A DNA stretch of 64,000 bases from Chlorocebus sabaeus (GCF_047675955.1 NC_132918.1:89643106-89707105), one strand, 5' to 3'. Shown: positions 31,985 to 45,336, counted from the first letter of the stretch. Numbers and translations: made by a program. The notes: a model not told the origin generated them from the letters alone.

Positions 31985-32112
31985 ATCATCTGTGTCCTTC
32001 CTGGTTGGCTGAATTCTTCAAGGACAGGCATATGTCTCAGGCAGCTCTGATTTACCACACTTAACACAGGGTCTGGCACCTAGTAGGTACTCAGGAAATG
32101 CAAAGGAAGGGG
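31985..32112 (+). mobile_element. L2 3' end
   Basis: Sense L2 terminus: ttcttcaaggacaggcatatgtc and cagggtctggcacctagtagg. Confidence 0.75.
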
Positions 32113-32890
32113 TAAAGGAGTGATTCCACTCCAGGAGAGGAGAACAGGTCTAATCAAGCTCAAGGTCACTGTCCAGAAATAGGAACCAAGGTTTCAAGGA
32201 TATATGTTTGGTGAGGAGGGAAGATTGGAAATCATTCAATTCCTCAACTCTCCATGAGGTATATTTAATTCCCAAGAATTTCCTTGGAATGTCCCTGACC
32301 TTCTAGGGAGGGGTGGTTCTGGTTTGGAGAAGGATGGTTTATTTGGAATCGACTTTGAGTGGAATTGGAGTCTTATCCCTGCTCATCCCAGCCCCAAATT
32401 AACTGCCCAAATCTCCCTAAATTGTGCCCAGTGAAGACTCAAACAATGTGACGGTGTGGCAGAAAGCCAGGGAGATACGGGTCCAGGCCTGGAGTGCCCT
32501 GGACTTCCTCAGTGTGTGAGTCACTCAAGTCACTTCCACTCTCCATCCCCTGGATCCTAACAGGTAAAGCGGGTGCCCTGTGTCAGACAATAGCAAGACT
32601 TTCACTATTGTGACGTAAAGAAGCCAAGGTTAAGGTCAAGAGTGTTTCTCCCTCCCCCCTTTCCCTAGCAGGACAAAACAGAAGAAGCCTCTGACTATGG
32701 GCTAGACACTGTCTCGGGCTCTGAGGACAGAGCTAGTCTTCGGGACCTACGTTCCTGGACCTTCACCAACTCTGGTTTGGAAGTGACATTCCCTTGGCCA
32801 GGCCAGGAACCACCTGGTAGATATCCCTTTCATTACCTCAAAACTTAGAGGCCATGGTGGGTTCTGAAATGGGAACTGGCACTGAATCCA
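32113..32890. other. Intergenic, nothing recognised
   Basis: Unique-looking sequence with no repeat or open frame of note. Confidence 0.45.
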
Positions 32891-32892
32891 AG

Positions 32893-32990
32893 GGCCGAGT
32901 TAGGGCTCAGAGAAGTGCAATGACTTGCCTAAGATTACTCAGTCCCCTGACTCTAAGTCCTACACTCTTTTCCCTGAATCCTTTAAGGTG
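32893..32990 (-). mobile_element. MIR relic
   Basis: Antisense MIR core: gctcagagaagtgcaatgacttgcctaag with downstream ctctaagtcc. Confidence 0.65.
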
Positions 32991-33374
32991 GGGATAAGTT
33001 AGTATGGAGGCAACCCAGGTACTGTCCAAGGAAACTCGGCAGAGCCTAAGCATCTGATCAAAGGCCACGAGGGCGTCTGGCAGCCGGGTGTCTGGGGCTT
33101 CTGGCAAGGGAGACCAAGACCCACTTGAGGAAGTCTGGGAAGAAGAGTGAGTTGTTGGCCTGGGAATGCTTCCCTGTCTGTCCTGCAGCAGGCTCCTCCT
33201 GCTCCAGGACTCACCCCCACCCTGGATTCTTTCTCTAAAACAGTTGGGTCTTGGCTGATGACTAGGGAGTCTCCCTACCCTCTGCTCCAGGATCAGCCAA
33301 TCATGACTCACCAGCTCACTTCAAAATCTTGTACCCTCTTTCATCCTGAGAGCCAGACACAACCTCATCACCCC

Positions 33375-33535
33375 TTGGTTCCAATCCTTTCATTTTACGG
33401 ATAGGGAAACTGAGACTCAGAGAGGGGAAAGGACTTATGCGTGTGCCACAGGAAGCTTACAACAGAGCCAGGATTAGAACCCAGGTTTTGTTTTCCCCAG
33501 TCTCTTTCTAAGATGCCACACTGCCCTCTTTCAGA
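33375..33535 (-). mobile_element. MIR
   Basis: Antisense MIR: cattttacggatagggaaactgagactcagagagg, then aacagagccaggattagaaccc. Well preserved. Confidence 0.85.
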
Positions 33536-34630
33536 CACTCAGCAACAATGCAGGGAGCCCCACTGCCCTGGGGACACCAGTCAGTTGTATGTGTGTGGTT
33601 CTCACGCTGGTAAAGTCTCCACTTTTGCCACCTCAAGCTATTGTTCCTCAGTCTACAGTGAATATCCCAGACACTCGCCTAAATGACCTTTCCATGGACC
33701 TGACAGTTTAGTAGGGGACTCCTGAATATTAAAAGTCTTTGAGATCTAAAAGGCCAAATATTAAGGCTATTTTTAGGCACCATGATGGGAGGAGGCCAGA
33801 GTGGGCAGTAGCAAATATTTCAGTGCAGGGAGTACTTTTAATCACTTTGTAGATGTTCTTCTAACAACATAAGCCACATTCCTAAGGGTTCCAATCTTGC
33901 AGCTGAACTCCTGCCCAGAGAAAGAGAAAATGAAGTTTCCAAGGTCACATGAGTTCAAGGAGGGAGGGTGGGTAGGGACGCTGGGTCCTACATCAGCACT
34001 CTCTCAGTTCTGTGTTCCAGTTCAGGGCTTGCCAATGATTCCCAGGTACCATTTACAGATCTACAAAACCATCAGCAGTTCCTTACCCACAGCTTCTGTC
34101 TGTCCTCCCCCAAGGCTTCCCCTGTGGAGAAACCTGCCTTCATCTTTGTATGTCGACTTGCCCGCAGTGGCTCTGATTCCTCGGGGAACCCTCACTGGTG
34201 CTCACCACCTGATTTCCAGTAGAGGAGCTCATCTTTTCCCGAAAGACCAGCATGTGATTCGGTGCTACTGTTTGTGTCTGCACCAAACCACGCCGCTTGT
34301 CTGAAAGAGATGCACAGACACACCCAGGTGTATGAGGCTTTCCTTCTCTTATGTCTGCAGCAGTGGTTGCAGATGAAGGAAATTTACAGAGTCCATGGCT
34401 GGTCAGATCCTTTTGGAGGTGTCCACACTGATGAGATCAAAACAGATTCCAGTCATATACGATAAATCTGCCACTCCATTCCTCTGCCCTTGGTCTTAGC
34501 AAGTGTCCAACGTTACCTGACAAACGTGGAATTGGGGGCTGGATGGCGGAGGAGCTGGGGAAAAATATTCCTGTGGATGAGGCTGTAAGGTACAGCTAAG
34601 GAGAAAGGCATTTAAGATCCAGTTCTCGCG
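33536..34630. other. Intergenic, nothing recognised
   Basis: Unique. An open frame of 135 codons (33897-34304, +) has no recognisable domain or conserved composition and is not called as a gene. Confidence 0.45.
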
Positions 34631-34631
34631 C

Positions 34632-34760
34632 TGGTTTTCCCACATGTTAACTCTTTGACCTTGGGCAGGCTTCCTTTTGGCACCAATTCTTTCTGTGAAA
34701 TAGAGATGGTAGTACCTAATCAAACTCTCTCTCAGGTGGTGTTCAGGCTCCAAATCTAAA
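34632..34760 (+). mobile_element. MIR relic
   Basis: Sense MIR core: gttaactctttgaccttgggcaggcttcc followed by gtgaaatagagatggtagtacc. Confidence 0.7.
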
Positions 34761-35466
34761 TGTTGGGCCAGTAGGTGCCTCGTAAAGTGCGGTACAGGAA
34801 AGGAGTGGCTGCTGCTGGAGTATTCACACGGAAAGAATACAGTCTGGCTGAGAGAGCTTCAGTGAGGCTCGCCCACGTTGCCAGTGTGCCCACGGGTAGG
34901 AAGGCTTTCAGAAACATATCTCATGGCCCAAGATGGGAAAACTTGAAAAAAATGAAGTAATCTATTAAGAGTAGGAAGCAGTAGGTGGGTATTTGAATGG
35001 CAGGCTTCATGTGGAAAGATTGTGGGATAACTTTCCATCCGAAATGCTCAATATCCACATGGGCTGCATGGCCATCTCCAGCCCAGTCTCCTCCCTCAGC
35101 TGTGGCAGGAGAGCACGGCAGCTGCCCTGTGCTCTCTGGCTGCATTTTTATTTGTTCCATATAATGGGATTCATTTAGTCAGCATTTGATTATCAACCCG
35201 TATCAGTATTACTGATGTGATTAGTGTTCTATACTCAAGCACACACACGCACAACTGCCCAAAACTTTCCACAAATATTTGCAATTGTGATTTCATTTAC
35301 CTCTCAAATAGATGCCTAGATGCCCTGAAATGGACACACATCCTCTTAAAGTAATTCTTCAGACTGATTGTTTTCTAGAAATGTGGAGGTTCTGAGGTTT
35401 TTCTTGGAGACATATGCAGAGAGAGTATACACAAGAACATGTGGAATCCTCTCATCCTGCTAGAAC
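34761..35466. other. Intergenic, nothing recognised
   Basis: Unique sequence, slightly AT-rich to the right. No feature identified. Confidence 0.45.
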
Positions 35467-35497
35467 GGTGTGTGTGTGTGTGTGTGGGTGTGTGTGT
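35467..35497. repeat. (TG)n microsatellite
   Basis: About 31 bp of TG units with one GGG interruption. Confidence 0.95.
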
Positions 35498-35979
35498 TTC
35501 TGTGGGTATGCCTGGGACTGCGCTCTAGGGTGGATATAAGCTGTATTGTCAACTCAACCTGTTGTGCTTGGCGTTGGTGTGAAATGATCAGTGAAAACTC
35601 ATAACGCAATGAGAGGGCTATGCTGATCCTCCCAGATCTCTGCCAAAACATCCTTCAGATCAATCATCCTTTCCTTTCCATTGTGCTCTGAGTTTTCTTC
35701 TTTGTTTCTTTTTAATATTAAATGTGATTATACAAATCGAAACCACTGATTCCCTTTGGGAATGCTCTGTATTGCTGGAGACCATGGTCCAAAGATGCCT
35801 ACTGCTGTGATGACTGTGGATTCTTTTGCTCAGCACAGTCCTGGTTTATGCCTGATGTTCTCACATAATTACAGGAGAGCTGCCTTTCACTCTCAGGGTG
35901 TCCCAGTTTGATGATAAATGATAAATGATGTAGCCACCTCTCTGTAACCTAGGCAATTTTGTCAACCTGCGCGTGTCTT

Positions 35980-36190
35980 CATTCATTCATTTCTGTTCTC
36001 TCCTTCACTGAAGGGACATTTCCAAGGTATCTACTGTGTGCCAAGCACTGTGCTGGTTCTGGAGGGAGGTGGGAGAGTGTGGGGAAGGGGTAAGATTAAG
36101 GGATAAGGTAGGGGGCTGGAGGATGAACCCAGGGAGATGAGATGCAGTCCTTGCTTTTATGGAGCTTGTAATTCAGCAGAAAAGGACAAA
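35980..36190 (-). mobile_element. L2 3' end
   Basis: Antisense L2: cattcattcattt, tatctactgtgtgccaagcactgtgctggttctgg, then cagtccttgcttttatggagcttgtaattc. Interrupted by a G-rich insertion. Confidence 0.75.
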
Positions 36191-36780
36191 GCGTGTAAGA
36201 CCAATCCAACATAAAGAAAAGCGTGGTCAGTTTATATGTATAGTATTGAGGGAAGCTAGTGGAGGGGCAGCCAACCCACCCAAGGGAGGGAGGGAGGGGT
36301 GATTACAAAGGGCTTCACAGAGGAGATGCTCATTCTCTTTAACCATCAAAGCGGGTCTCCTCAAAGGCTCTGCCTGGAGTCACAAAGCTGCCTGACTAAG
36401 GTTCTAGAGGAAGCGTCATTCTCCAGAACTTTTTTTTTGGTGGTGGGGAGGGAGGTGTTTTTGAAAATCTCCTACCTGCAACCTCTCTCCAGCCCTGTAC
36501 TTTTAAAGGCCATTTCAGAAAAACATTCAAGTTTTCTTCCTCATTGGTCCGTTTCTTTAACTGCACACTTGGCCATCAGAAAAAAAATAGAATATGGTGA
36601 GTATAATTAACTAGGGTAGAGATTACCAGCTGCTTTAATAAATCTCATACTCTTACTGGCTTGACATAATAAAAGATTAGTTTTCACTTATGCAAGAGTC
36701 AGTGTGAATACTCTTGGTTGCCAGGCATTCATTCAGAGACCCAGGCTCCTTCTACATTGTGGCTCCACCATCTCCTAGGG
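36191..36780. other. Intergenic with an unnamed old repeat
   Basis: 36,640-36,780 (ttttcacttatgcaagagtc to tggctccaccatctcctaggg) looks like a medium-reiteration repeat I cannot name. The rest is unique. Confidence 0.4.
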
Positions 36781-36785
36781 TAAGA

Positions 36786-36950
36786 GTCATGGGCCAAATT
36801 GGGCATGCCAGCTGTTTGTAAATGAAGTTTTACTAGAACACAATCACACTCATTTACTTACGTATTTATGGCTGCTTTTGCACTCTGACAGCAGTTGCAA
36901 CAAAGACTGTGTAGCTCAGAAGCCTAAAATATTTATGTCTGGCCCTTTAC
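36786..36950 (+). mobile_element. hAT-type DNA transposon relic
   Basis: The pattern gggccaaattgggc, then gtttgtaaatgaagttttactagaacacaatcac, then ctggccctttacagaaaaa is a common non-autonomous DNA element. I am not sure of its family name. Confidence 0.6.
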
Positions 36951-37296
36951 AGAAAAAATGTGTTTATCTGTATTCTAAGGTCTTGGAATTCTCTCTGGGA
37001 CATCTGCATCTGGCCAAACAATGTCCTCCAGTGGACAAAGAATGTGTATGATCATTTAGAACATTTTAATGGGCCAGGTCTAGAAGGGATACACACAACT
37101 TCTGCCCACGTTCCATTGGCCAGAACTCAGTTCCTGGCTTTATGTCACTGCAAGGGAAGCTGGGAAATGTAGTCTAGCTGTGTGCTCAGAAGGAAAGAGA
37201 AATGGAGAAATGGGCTTGGAGAAGAAGTGTGCAGACTCTGCCACAGGTGGAGGGGCAGGCCTACTCATCCAAGTCTGCATGTACACTGGAGATTCA

Positions 37297-37590
37297 TTTT
37301 TTTTTTTTTAGAAAGGATCTTGCTCTGTCACTCAGGCTAGAGTACAGTGATGTGATCATAGCTCACTGCAGCCTTGAACTCCTAAGCTCCAGTGATCCTC
37401 CTGCCTCAGCCTCCTGAGTAGCTGGGACTACAGGTGTGTGCAATCATGGCTGGCTAATTTTTTATTTTTTGTAGAAATGGAAGTCTCACTATGTTGCCCA
37501 GGCTGGTCTCAAACTCCTTGGCTCCAACAATCCTTCAGCCTCAGCCTCCCAAAGTGCTGAGATTACAGCTGTGAGCCACAATGCCAGGCC
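37297..37590 (-). mobile_element. AluJ-like, full length
   Basis: Antisense Alu with older variants (gatcatagctcactgcagccttgaactcc). The TSD tggagattca is at 37287-37296 and 37591-37600. Confidence 0.95.
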
Positions 37591-37600
37591 TGGAGATTCA

Positions 37601-38542
37601 AATATTGTCCCAAACAGTAAAAGTACCTACTCTCCTGTCCTCTCTTCATTTTATGACCACTGGCTCAGGTTTATATGGACGAAGGCTTTGGAAGGGTCAT
37701 GGGGAAATCATTTATGTATGCTTTGTGTCGGTGTTCATCATTCAGTTTGCACATGGTCCCAGGGGCTGCTTTAAATACAGATCGTAGCCCAGAGCCCAAG
37801 TCACTTCTCAGAAACACACTGAAAATCATGTGAGCTCCAGACTAGAAGGAACGCTGGAGCTGGACTGTCTTTCATTGGGAGGAGGGGCTGTCCCTCAGTT
37901 CTTACAGCCCTTAGGAGCAGATCTCTCTTTCTCCCGGGACAGCCCAGCCCCTGGAAGGACAGCTCTGATTCTTGGAAAGTTCTTCTGAGACTTGTCTTCC
38001 TGTGAGCTGTTGCGCCGGTCCTCCATCTGCGCTGTGAGCTGCAGAGTGGGTCGTCTCGTTTCCTCCAGTGTGCAGGACAGATCAGAAACTTTGCCATGAC
38101 AGGCCTCCCACTCCACTTCCTCGTCAGACCCAGCCGCCCTAGGGAAGCTGCCTGTGCTCTTCTTTCCCGGAGGCCTCAGCTGCCTTTTGCCAGGGAGCCT
38201 AGAGCCCTGCTTTCCAGATGACAGGGAGACCTGCATAGAGGTGTGAGCGCGCATTGCACGCTCTAGGAAGCCTCTAAGTGAATCCACCCCCTGCCATGGC
38301 CCCGCTGAGATGCGTGACAGAGGAGCCACTGTCCGCTGTCAGAAACACTTCTATGAACTAGCTAATGCTTCATGCTGGCCTGGAGGGTGGGCAGGGCAGG
38401 TGGACCTTTACAGTTGCTTGGTGGAGCCACTCTGGTCCAAAGTCTGGCCTTTGGTTATGAGGGTCCTGGGGAAATACTGGGTTTCCATCCTCAAGAAGTT
38501 TACCTGCTTTATAATATATGGTAATATTTGGAATTTTGTTGT
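37601..38542. other. Intergenic, nothing recognised
   Basis: Includes an open minus-strand frame of 144 codons (37895-38329) in GC-richer sequence. It has low-complexity charged composition and no known motif; not called. Confidence 0.4.
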
Positions 38543-38833
38543 TTTTTTTTTGAGATGGAGTTTCGCTCTTGTCGCCCAGGCTGGAGTGCAGTGGCACGAT
38601 CTCGGCTCACTGCAAGCTCTGCCTCCCAGGTTCAAGAGATTCTCCTGCCTCAGCTTCCTGAGTAGCGGGATTACAGGCACCCGCCACCATGCCCAGCTAA
38701 TTTTTTGCATGTTTAGTAGAGAGGGGGTTTCGCCATGTTGGGCAGGCTGGTCTCGAACTCCTGACCTCAGGTGATCTACCTGCCTTGGCCTTCCAAAGTG
38801 CTGGGATTACAGGTATGAGCCACTGCACCTGGC
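38543..38833 (-). mobile_element. Alu, full length
   Basis: Antisense Alu with a T10 tail and both arms; it shows typical S/Y-type sequence. Confidence 0.93.
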
Positions 38834-39671
38834 TTGGATTTTTATTTTCTTTATTAGCATGTTACATTTGCAATAAACTAACCTGATTAAAAAGTAAAGG
38901 ATTGCATAATGCGTTTTTAGAGATATTTCGATTCAAAATGGTGTTTTTAGAAAGGCTTATGGTACCTAACAGGATTATCTGGGAAATTTACAGGTATGGA
39001 TTTTAATGGAATACAGCGTAATTTTATTATAATTATTATTTTCTGATAACATTAGGAATAAATCTGTTAATAGTTGAAATAAAGATATCATTATCAAGAA
39101 ACAAAAAGAAGGGAGGAAAGACAAAAGAAAGCAAAGGAAGCAAGCTGCATCTTTCTTGGAGGCTAACCAGCAGCTGGAGGAGAAGCGCAGGATTCAGACT
39201 CAGAGGCTGGGCTCACCCCCGTCCTGCGAGGCTCTCCTGTGACACTGCACAAGGTGGTGTGATTCTCTGAGGTCCTATGCTCTCAACTGTAAATAGGGGT
39301 AATTATACTACCTTACGACATAGTGCAATTCAAAGGAAATCGTACAGCTAAGCCACCTTTTATGGAAAAGTGTACAAATGTGAGGAATTTTCATTGCTGT
39401 CCTCCTGGAGGAGCCTGGAGGTCAGGCTTGGGTTGGGTCTCAGCAGAATTAGGGAGCATGCCAGGGATAGATTCTAACCACACAGCAGCTGAGCCTGCTG
39501 TTTCCTGTTCTAATTGCTTCCTGGGATTCCTGCTTCCCCCAAAACATCTTGAAGATGGAGACCAGGTATTTCCTTCGGACCTGCATTAGTAAAGGCCAGA
39601 CTCTCAACTTGGTAGCCTCGCCAAGGGACTGTCACCCTGGGAGGCTGTGTCTAGCCAGTGATCCCACCAGC
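38834..39671. other. Intergenic, nothing recognised
   Basis: A weak MIR-like stretch near 39,240-39,310 (ctctgaggtcctatgctctcaactgtaaa). Otherwise unique. Confidence 0.4.
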
Positions 39672-39689
39672 CCTCCAAGCCTTTCTTCT

Positions 39690-39986
39690 TCTTTTTCTTC
39701 TTCTTTTCTGGGGGGAGGGATGAAGTCTCGCTCTGCTGCCCAGGCTGGAGTGCAGTGGTGCAATCTTGGCTCACTGCAACCTCCACCTTCAGGGTTCAAG
39801 AGATTCTCCTGCCTCAGTAGGTGGGACTACAGGCACCCACCACCAACCAGCTAATTTTTTGTATTTTTAATAGAGATGGGGTTTTGCCATGTTGGCCAGG
39901 CTAGTCTTGAACTCCTGACCTCAGGTGATCTGCCTGCCTTGGCCTCCCAAAGTACTGGGATTACAGGCATGAGCCACATAGTCTGG
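39690..39986 (-). mobile_element. Alu with long perfect TSD
   Basis: Antisense Alu with a CTT-rich tail. The 18-bp TSD cctccaagcctttcttct is perfect at 39672-39689 and 39987-40004. Confidence 0.96.
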
Positions 39987-40004
39987 CCTCCAAGCCTTTC
40001 TTCT

Positions 40005-41285
40005 GAGGAGGTTGCTCTTCTGTGTATGTGGCACATTTTAACTTATAAAGGATGCCCTCAGATGCTTTCTTTCCTGATGTTCATAATCACCCAACGAGGC
40101 AGGCAGAGAGCAGTATTAGTAACTCAGTTTCCAGATTTGAGAGATCTGGGGGTTAACGGGTGAAATGGAGTAGAAAGGAAAGTGACCACTAAGTGTTTAG
40201 AACCTGCCATATGGAAACAAAGTGCTGGGCCAAAGGTGTGGGTTTCCCATGGCGGAGAGTAACAGGTAGAATTGGTGCTGGAGTCCTGGTCTCCTGATTC
40301 TGCGTATTGCAGAATGGCACAAGGCAGAGGGGATTATGGGTAAGCGGTCCTGGGGGAGGGCGGGTAGATAGGAGAGTAACAGAGAGAGGCAGCGGAGGTG
40401 GAGAGGGAGGTTGGCAGTTGGCAAGTATGAGGCAGTGGGTGGGGTTGGGGCCACACTTCCCATTATGTGGCTGTCATCAAAGTGCCCAAAGAAATAAAGG
40501 TTTGCAATTACAGGGAGACTTGGGTTTGGGAATCTCCCAGCAGCAGGGCCCAGATGTTAATTAAGCCTAAGATAGGTCATTATCCCTCTCCATTGGATTG
40601 AACAGAGGGAAACTGATACAGATGGCAGGTTAAATACTTGCCTATATGGCTGTTAGGTGTTATTATTTCTGGTTTTTAAGAGGCACCCAACATGGGGCTT
40701 TGGGGCTCAGCCAAGGGGAAGGAGGTCACATCTAAGTGCTAGTCACTGAGGAGGTTCCCCACTCCCCCCTCACAACTAAAGAAGGGCACTCGGCGTCTGC
40801 CCCGTGGCTGTTCCGGGGCTGTCTGACTTGTGTGCACACACTGAGGCCACTGCAGAGCCAGAAAACAGCGTGCAGGGTGCAGAGGAACTTTGCAGGGTGT
40901 TCTGCCCTCAGCCTGTCAGTGCAGACAGGGAGAGGAGGCAGTGAAACCTTGAATGCCAGCGTGGCGTGGACACCCACCAGTCTGAGTGGACACTAGCGGT
41001 GGCACTGGCCAATAGGTCCTGGGGCCCCTGCTTAGCCAGCTGTTAACTCTTTGATTGCTGAATCTTGGACAGGTGTGTGTAGTGGGCACTTCCAGAGGAG
41101 ACCCTTGGTAGCTGGGTGACACAAGAAGGAGTACTGGAGTGAGGTTTGGGTAAACAGGTGGCTGTTTAATAGATATGGAAGTAATTCAATGTTTTACCAA
41201 TTAGTGTGGCTATAGTAGCAGATTATCTATCAATCATTAGAAAAGGACTTTTTTGTATAAATTAATTTACAAATATCAATGACTT
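40005..41285. other. Intergenic, nothing recognised
   Basis: Unique sequence with moderate GC (40,700-41,050). Overlapping short frames on both strands are not credible genes. Confidence 0.45.
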
Positions 41286-41628
41286 TACAGTAATAATAAT
41301 AATAATGACAACGTATTATTATTATTATTATTATTATTTTTATTTTTTGAGACAGAGTCTTACTCTGTCACCCAGGCTGGAGTTCAGTGGCGCCATCTCG
41401 GCTCACTGCAACCTCCGTCCCCTGAGTTCAAGCAATTCTCCTGCCTCAGCCTCCTGAGTAGCTGGGACTACAGGCTCCTGCCACTGTGCTCGGCTAATTT
41501 TTGTATTTTTAGTAGAGATGGGGTTTCACCATCTTGACCAGGCTGGTCTTGAACTCCTGACCTCGTGATCCACCCACCTCAGGCTCCCAAAGTGCTGGGA
41601 TTACAGGTGTAAGCCACCATGCCCAGCC
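41286..41628 (-). mobile_element. Alu with (TTA)n tail
   Basis: Antisense Alu (body ~41,346-41,628) preceded by an (ATT)9-like tract. Just upstream is (TAA)5, so AAT and ATT repeats face each other as a short inverted repeat. Confidence 0.93.
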
Positions 41629-42865
41629 TATATTATTGTTAATAATAATACTATTTAATCCCTTCACAGAAGCACCGGGGGCTTTGTTTTCATGCCTATT
41701 TTCCAGCGGGTTCCCTTCTAGATATAAAGAGGATGTTCCTGACCTGTGGTCAGTGGACAGGAAGCCTAGGCTAACTCTTGCATTTGGGATGGTGAAAAGG
41801 AGAAAGTGGTTCTTTCTTGCTCATTATCTCAGTCACCAGGGTTTTGATGTTACTGCAACACAGATGGTAACCTGTGGATAGGCTGTCTGTTTCTGTTCAC
41901 CTGTATAGATCACGTCATTGTACATTGATGAAAAAGTGAGTTGCTCAGGATGTAACTTGTGATTCTAAACATCAAACAGAATGACAAATAGAAACTGCAC
42001 GTCCTATATAACCTGCAAAAGTGCCTCTGCCGATTGGTCTATCTCTATGTCACTCTTACCTTTGAAGCAAAGTTATAGGGGATGCCATTCCTTGACTGGC
42101 AGCTTGGAGAAGGTCGGCAATCATTTTCAGGCAAAGGCCATGGCATGACTTGGACTCCTCATGCTGCCTGTGGCTTCAGTCACTCCAGGTATACCAATTC
42201 TCCAGGATGCTATAAAGATTTCCTAATTAGACATTTATTGTGCTTGGAGACATGAGGATGAAGGCTGCTGGGCAGAGTGTGGCCATGATCTTAAAGATCA
42301 AAGTGAGATCTGGCTTACTTCTGGATCTTGACCTTATTTTTGTAGAGCTGAATAGTAATAATAATAATAGTAGCAAAGATGGAAAGAAGAGGCTTTTAAG
42401 TATTACAGTGGCCTAGTTATGCTCTACCTGGGAAAGGCAAACAGCTGTGAGTAACTCTAATTCTCTGCAGCATATCTGTTGAAGGGCTGACTGAACATTC
42501 AGGACAAGCCGTAGGACAGGCCTGCCTGGATTTAAATGTCCAATCCTTTGTGTCGATCTTGGGGAATTAAACACAATCATGGAAACTATTGATTCAGGCC
42601 AGGCCTGCCATGCTTGTCCACAGCTCCCCCCACAGATGTCTGGTTTCTGAGTTTGCTCAGCCATGGGAAGAGTCCCTGTTTAGGAGGACCTGCCTTTAAT
42701 GTATTCTTGCTTTTCTCCTAAATTAGCATTCACCATGATGCCTACAATCATGTTACAATCTACTTAAATCACCCAGGAATGTTTATAAAATACTTATAAC
42801 ACAATAATTGAATTTCACAAATAATAACCCATATTTCATAGTTACAGCTTAGAACAACAATTTTA
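41629..42865. other. Intergenic, nothing recognised
   Basis: Contains a short (TAA)n at 42,353-42,368. No gene or named repeat. Confidence 0.45.
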
Positions 42866-42867
42866 TG

Positions 42868-42990
42868 TCCATGATCTCATTTGATCTTAAACAGCCCTTT
42901 GAAGTGGGCAGATGTTATAACCTCCCTTTCATAGGTGATGAAATTAAGCCACAGAGAGCGGGCATTGGCTTAGAGTCATAGTGTCAAAGA
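42868..42990 (-). mobile_element. MIR relic
   Basis: Antisense MIR: gatctcatttgatcttaaacagccctttgaagtgggcagatg and aggtgatgaaattaagcc. Confidence 0.7.
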
Positions 42991-44840
42991 TACAGCTGAT
43001 CATCTGGTTACAAACTGTCTTTTTCAGATGGAAAACCCAACTAGAACAAAGAGGCTTGCCCAGTTCTCCTAATAATTGGAGCAGAGCTGACATGCCAAGG
43101 GCATCTTTTTGCAATTATTTGAAGAAAGTCACCTGAAATCTAAGACACTGTCCATGTGATCAGTGGCTTCAGTTTGAATGTTCCTTGGGGTCAGAGCCTG
43201 GCCTGGAACCTTTAACATGTGACCACAGGGTTGTATTGAGCCCACGATTATCCAATTTAAAGCAACGTAAGAGACACAGAACCAAACTATTGAGGGTGGC
43301 ACATTCAGTCCTGCGAGAGGGACAGAGAAAACAGGTGGGGCATTCATGGTGGTCCCGGGAACTTCAGCCACTCCAGAGGGTCCTGGAAGGCTCCATTGCC
43401 TGCTCTCCTCTTTCCACACCCCTGCCTCCACAGCCTGTACCCCTCTCTGCCAGGAGCCTTATCCTAGGCTTCAGGGTGGGAGAAGTCTCTGGTCCTGCCC
43501 CATTCCCACAGCCTCACGCCACTGACCTCCTTACTACCCTCCCCCTCTCTAAATCCCAAAAGGCTCTCCCACTGCCAGGACACTGTGCCAGGCACTGAAG
43601 AATGGGCGACTTGCCACACAGTCCTGTCCTCAAGGAGCCTGTGGCTCAGGGAGAGGAGAGAAGGTCAACGCTGCGCAGGACCGGTGGTGCTTCCCCATGG
43701 GGAGTGAACTCTCGGCAAAACGCCAGTGGAATGTGGAGATGGGCAGGGGCGGGAGAGGGGAGGAATGCTTAGCAGGGAAGAGGATAATGCCCATGAGCCC
43801 AGAGGGAAGAGTGGGATTAGAGACTGGGGAAGGCATTTAGGCTACAGGAATCAGATGAGTCCCCTGGGGTCAAGTGTGTGTGTGTGACGATGAGATATAA
43901 AAAAGGGTCTGCCATTAAGAGCTTGTATATCCAACAACTTTGACCTTCCCATTGAAAACCATGGGTTTGAAGGATTTTGAGGACAGAGGGCCTGGTGCCC
44001 TGAGGCGATGGTATAGGAACTTCTGCTGTGTGGGTGTGGAGGAAGGATGGGGGTGAGGAGATCTGGAGGCAGACGGAAGGTGAAAGAGGCTCTTGCAATA
44101 GTCCAGGTGGGATGAAGGCCTGGGCTGAGGGAGAGATGCTGGGAATGTGGAAAGGGCAGCTTCCAGGGATATTTCAAAGGAATCACGAGGGCAGTGAGAA
44201 AGAAAGAGTCAGAAGCGCAGGGCTGCGCTGGAGCAGCTGGTATTGGCTCGGGAGACTGATCGTGCATATCTTTGTCCAATTCTGCTCTTAGGGATGCAAT
44301 GCTGGTAGCTTTAAACCAGCTACGGCAGACGTATTTAACACCACAGAAGTCAAGAAAGGCCTTTTCTCTGCAGAGAAAACATTAAACATTGTTAAACATT
44401 GACCAGCACGCCTCTGCCAAAATACCTGAGGCTTCTCCTGCTGTGGGTGGTCCCAAGGGCAGTGTTAGCTGGAGCTGCCTGAGGAAGCTTCAGAGGCAGG
44501 TGAGATGGGTTTGGGTAGGGATAGTTGTGGTAGCTGTGGGGTAAGGAAGGCATTTCTGGTGAACCTAACGGTATGAGCTGAGGTCCCCCTACTTCAGGGG
44601 TATCTTGGCACAGAGCAGGGAACTTAAGTGATACTCAGTGATGATCATGGGCTATTGTTACCTACATTAGGTCTTTATGTGTTGGTAGATTGGATGCACA
44701 AATGAAATGTTCCTGAAATCCTGACAGGTACATGGTGCCGGTTTGCCAAGAACCTGCCTATGTGTGCCAGGAGTTCAGCTTCACACAGAGCTTTCCCTGC
44801 ACCCAGCTGCCATAGTTCATTATTCACCTTAAGGGTGACT
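42991..44840. other. Intergenic, nothing certain
   Basis: 44,085-44,120 (tcttgcaatagtccaggtgg) resembles antisense L2, but the match is short. The open frames here lack protein character. Confidence 0.4.
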
Positions 44841-44844
44841 CAGA

Positions 44845-44950
44845 AGTCAGCTTAGATTATTATTTAGCAGGGGAGGAAACCGAATCCCAGAGAGTGCTTC
44901 CGCGACTTTCTTAAGACCACAGTCAGTTAAACCTTCATCAGCATTAGAAC
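44845..44950 (-). mobile_element. MIR relic
   Basis: Antisense MIR core: gcaggggaggaaaccgaatcccagagag. Confidence 0.5.
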
Positions 44951-45037
44951 TTTGGAATTAGAACTTGTATTAGTTACCCACAGCTACATAACAAATTTCT
45001 CCCAAACTTAAAGAAAAAATAAAAAACTGTTTTTTGG

Positions 45038-45336
45038 TTTTTGTTTTTTTTTTGAGACAGAGTCTCACTCAATTGCCCAGGCTGGAGTGCAATGGCATGA
45101 TCTCAGCTCACTGAAACCTCCACCTCCGAGGTTCAAGTGATTCTCCCACCTCAGCCTCCTGAGTAGCTGGGATTACAGGCACCTGCTATCATGCCTGGCT
45201 AATTTTTGTATTTTTGCACAGATGGGGTTTCACCATGTTAGCCAGGCTGGTCTCAAACTCCTGACCTCAGTTGATCCGCACGCCTCGGCCTCCCAACGTG
45301 CTGAGATTACAGGTGTGAGTCACTGTGCCTGGCCTT
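45038..45336 (-). mobile_element. Alu, full length
   Basis: Antisense Alu with a T-rich tail, nested in the older repeat. Confidence 0.93.

Noticed and set aside
41286..41345. TAA/TTA face-to-face repeats as a regulatory hairpin
   Set aside because: The TTA tract is simply the Alu tail and the TAA tract is short. Microsatellite origin explains it.
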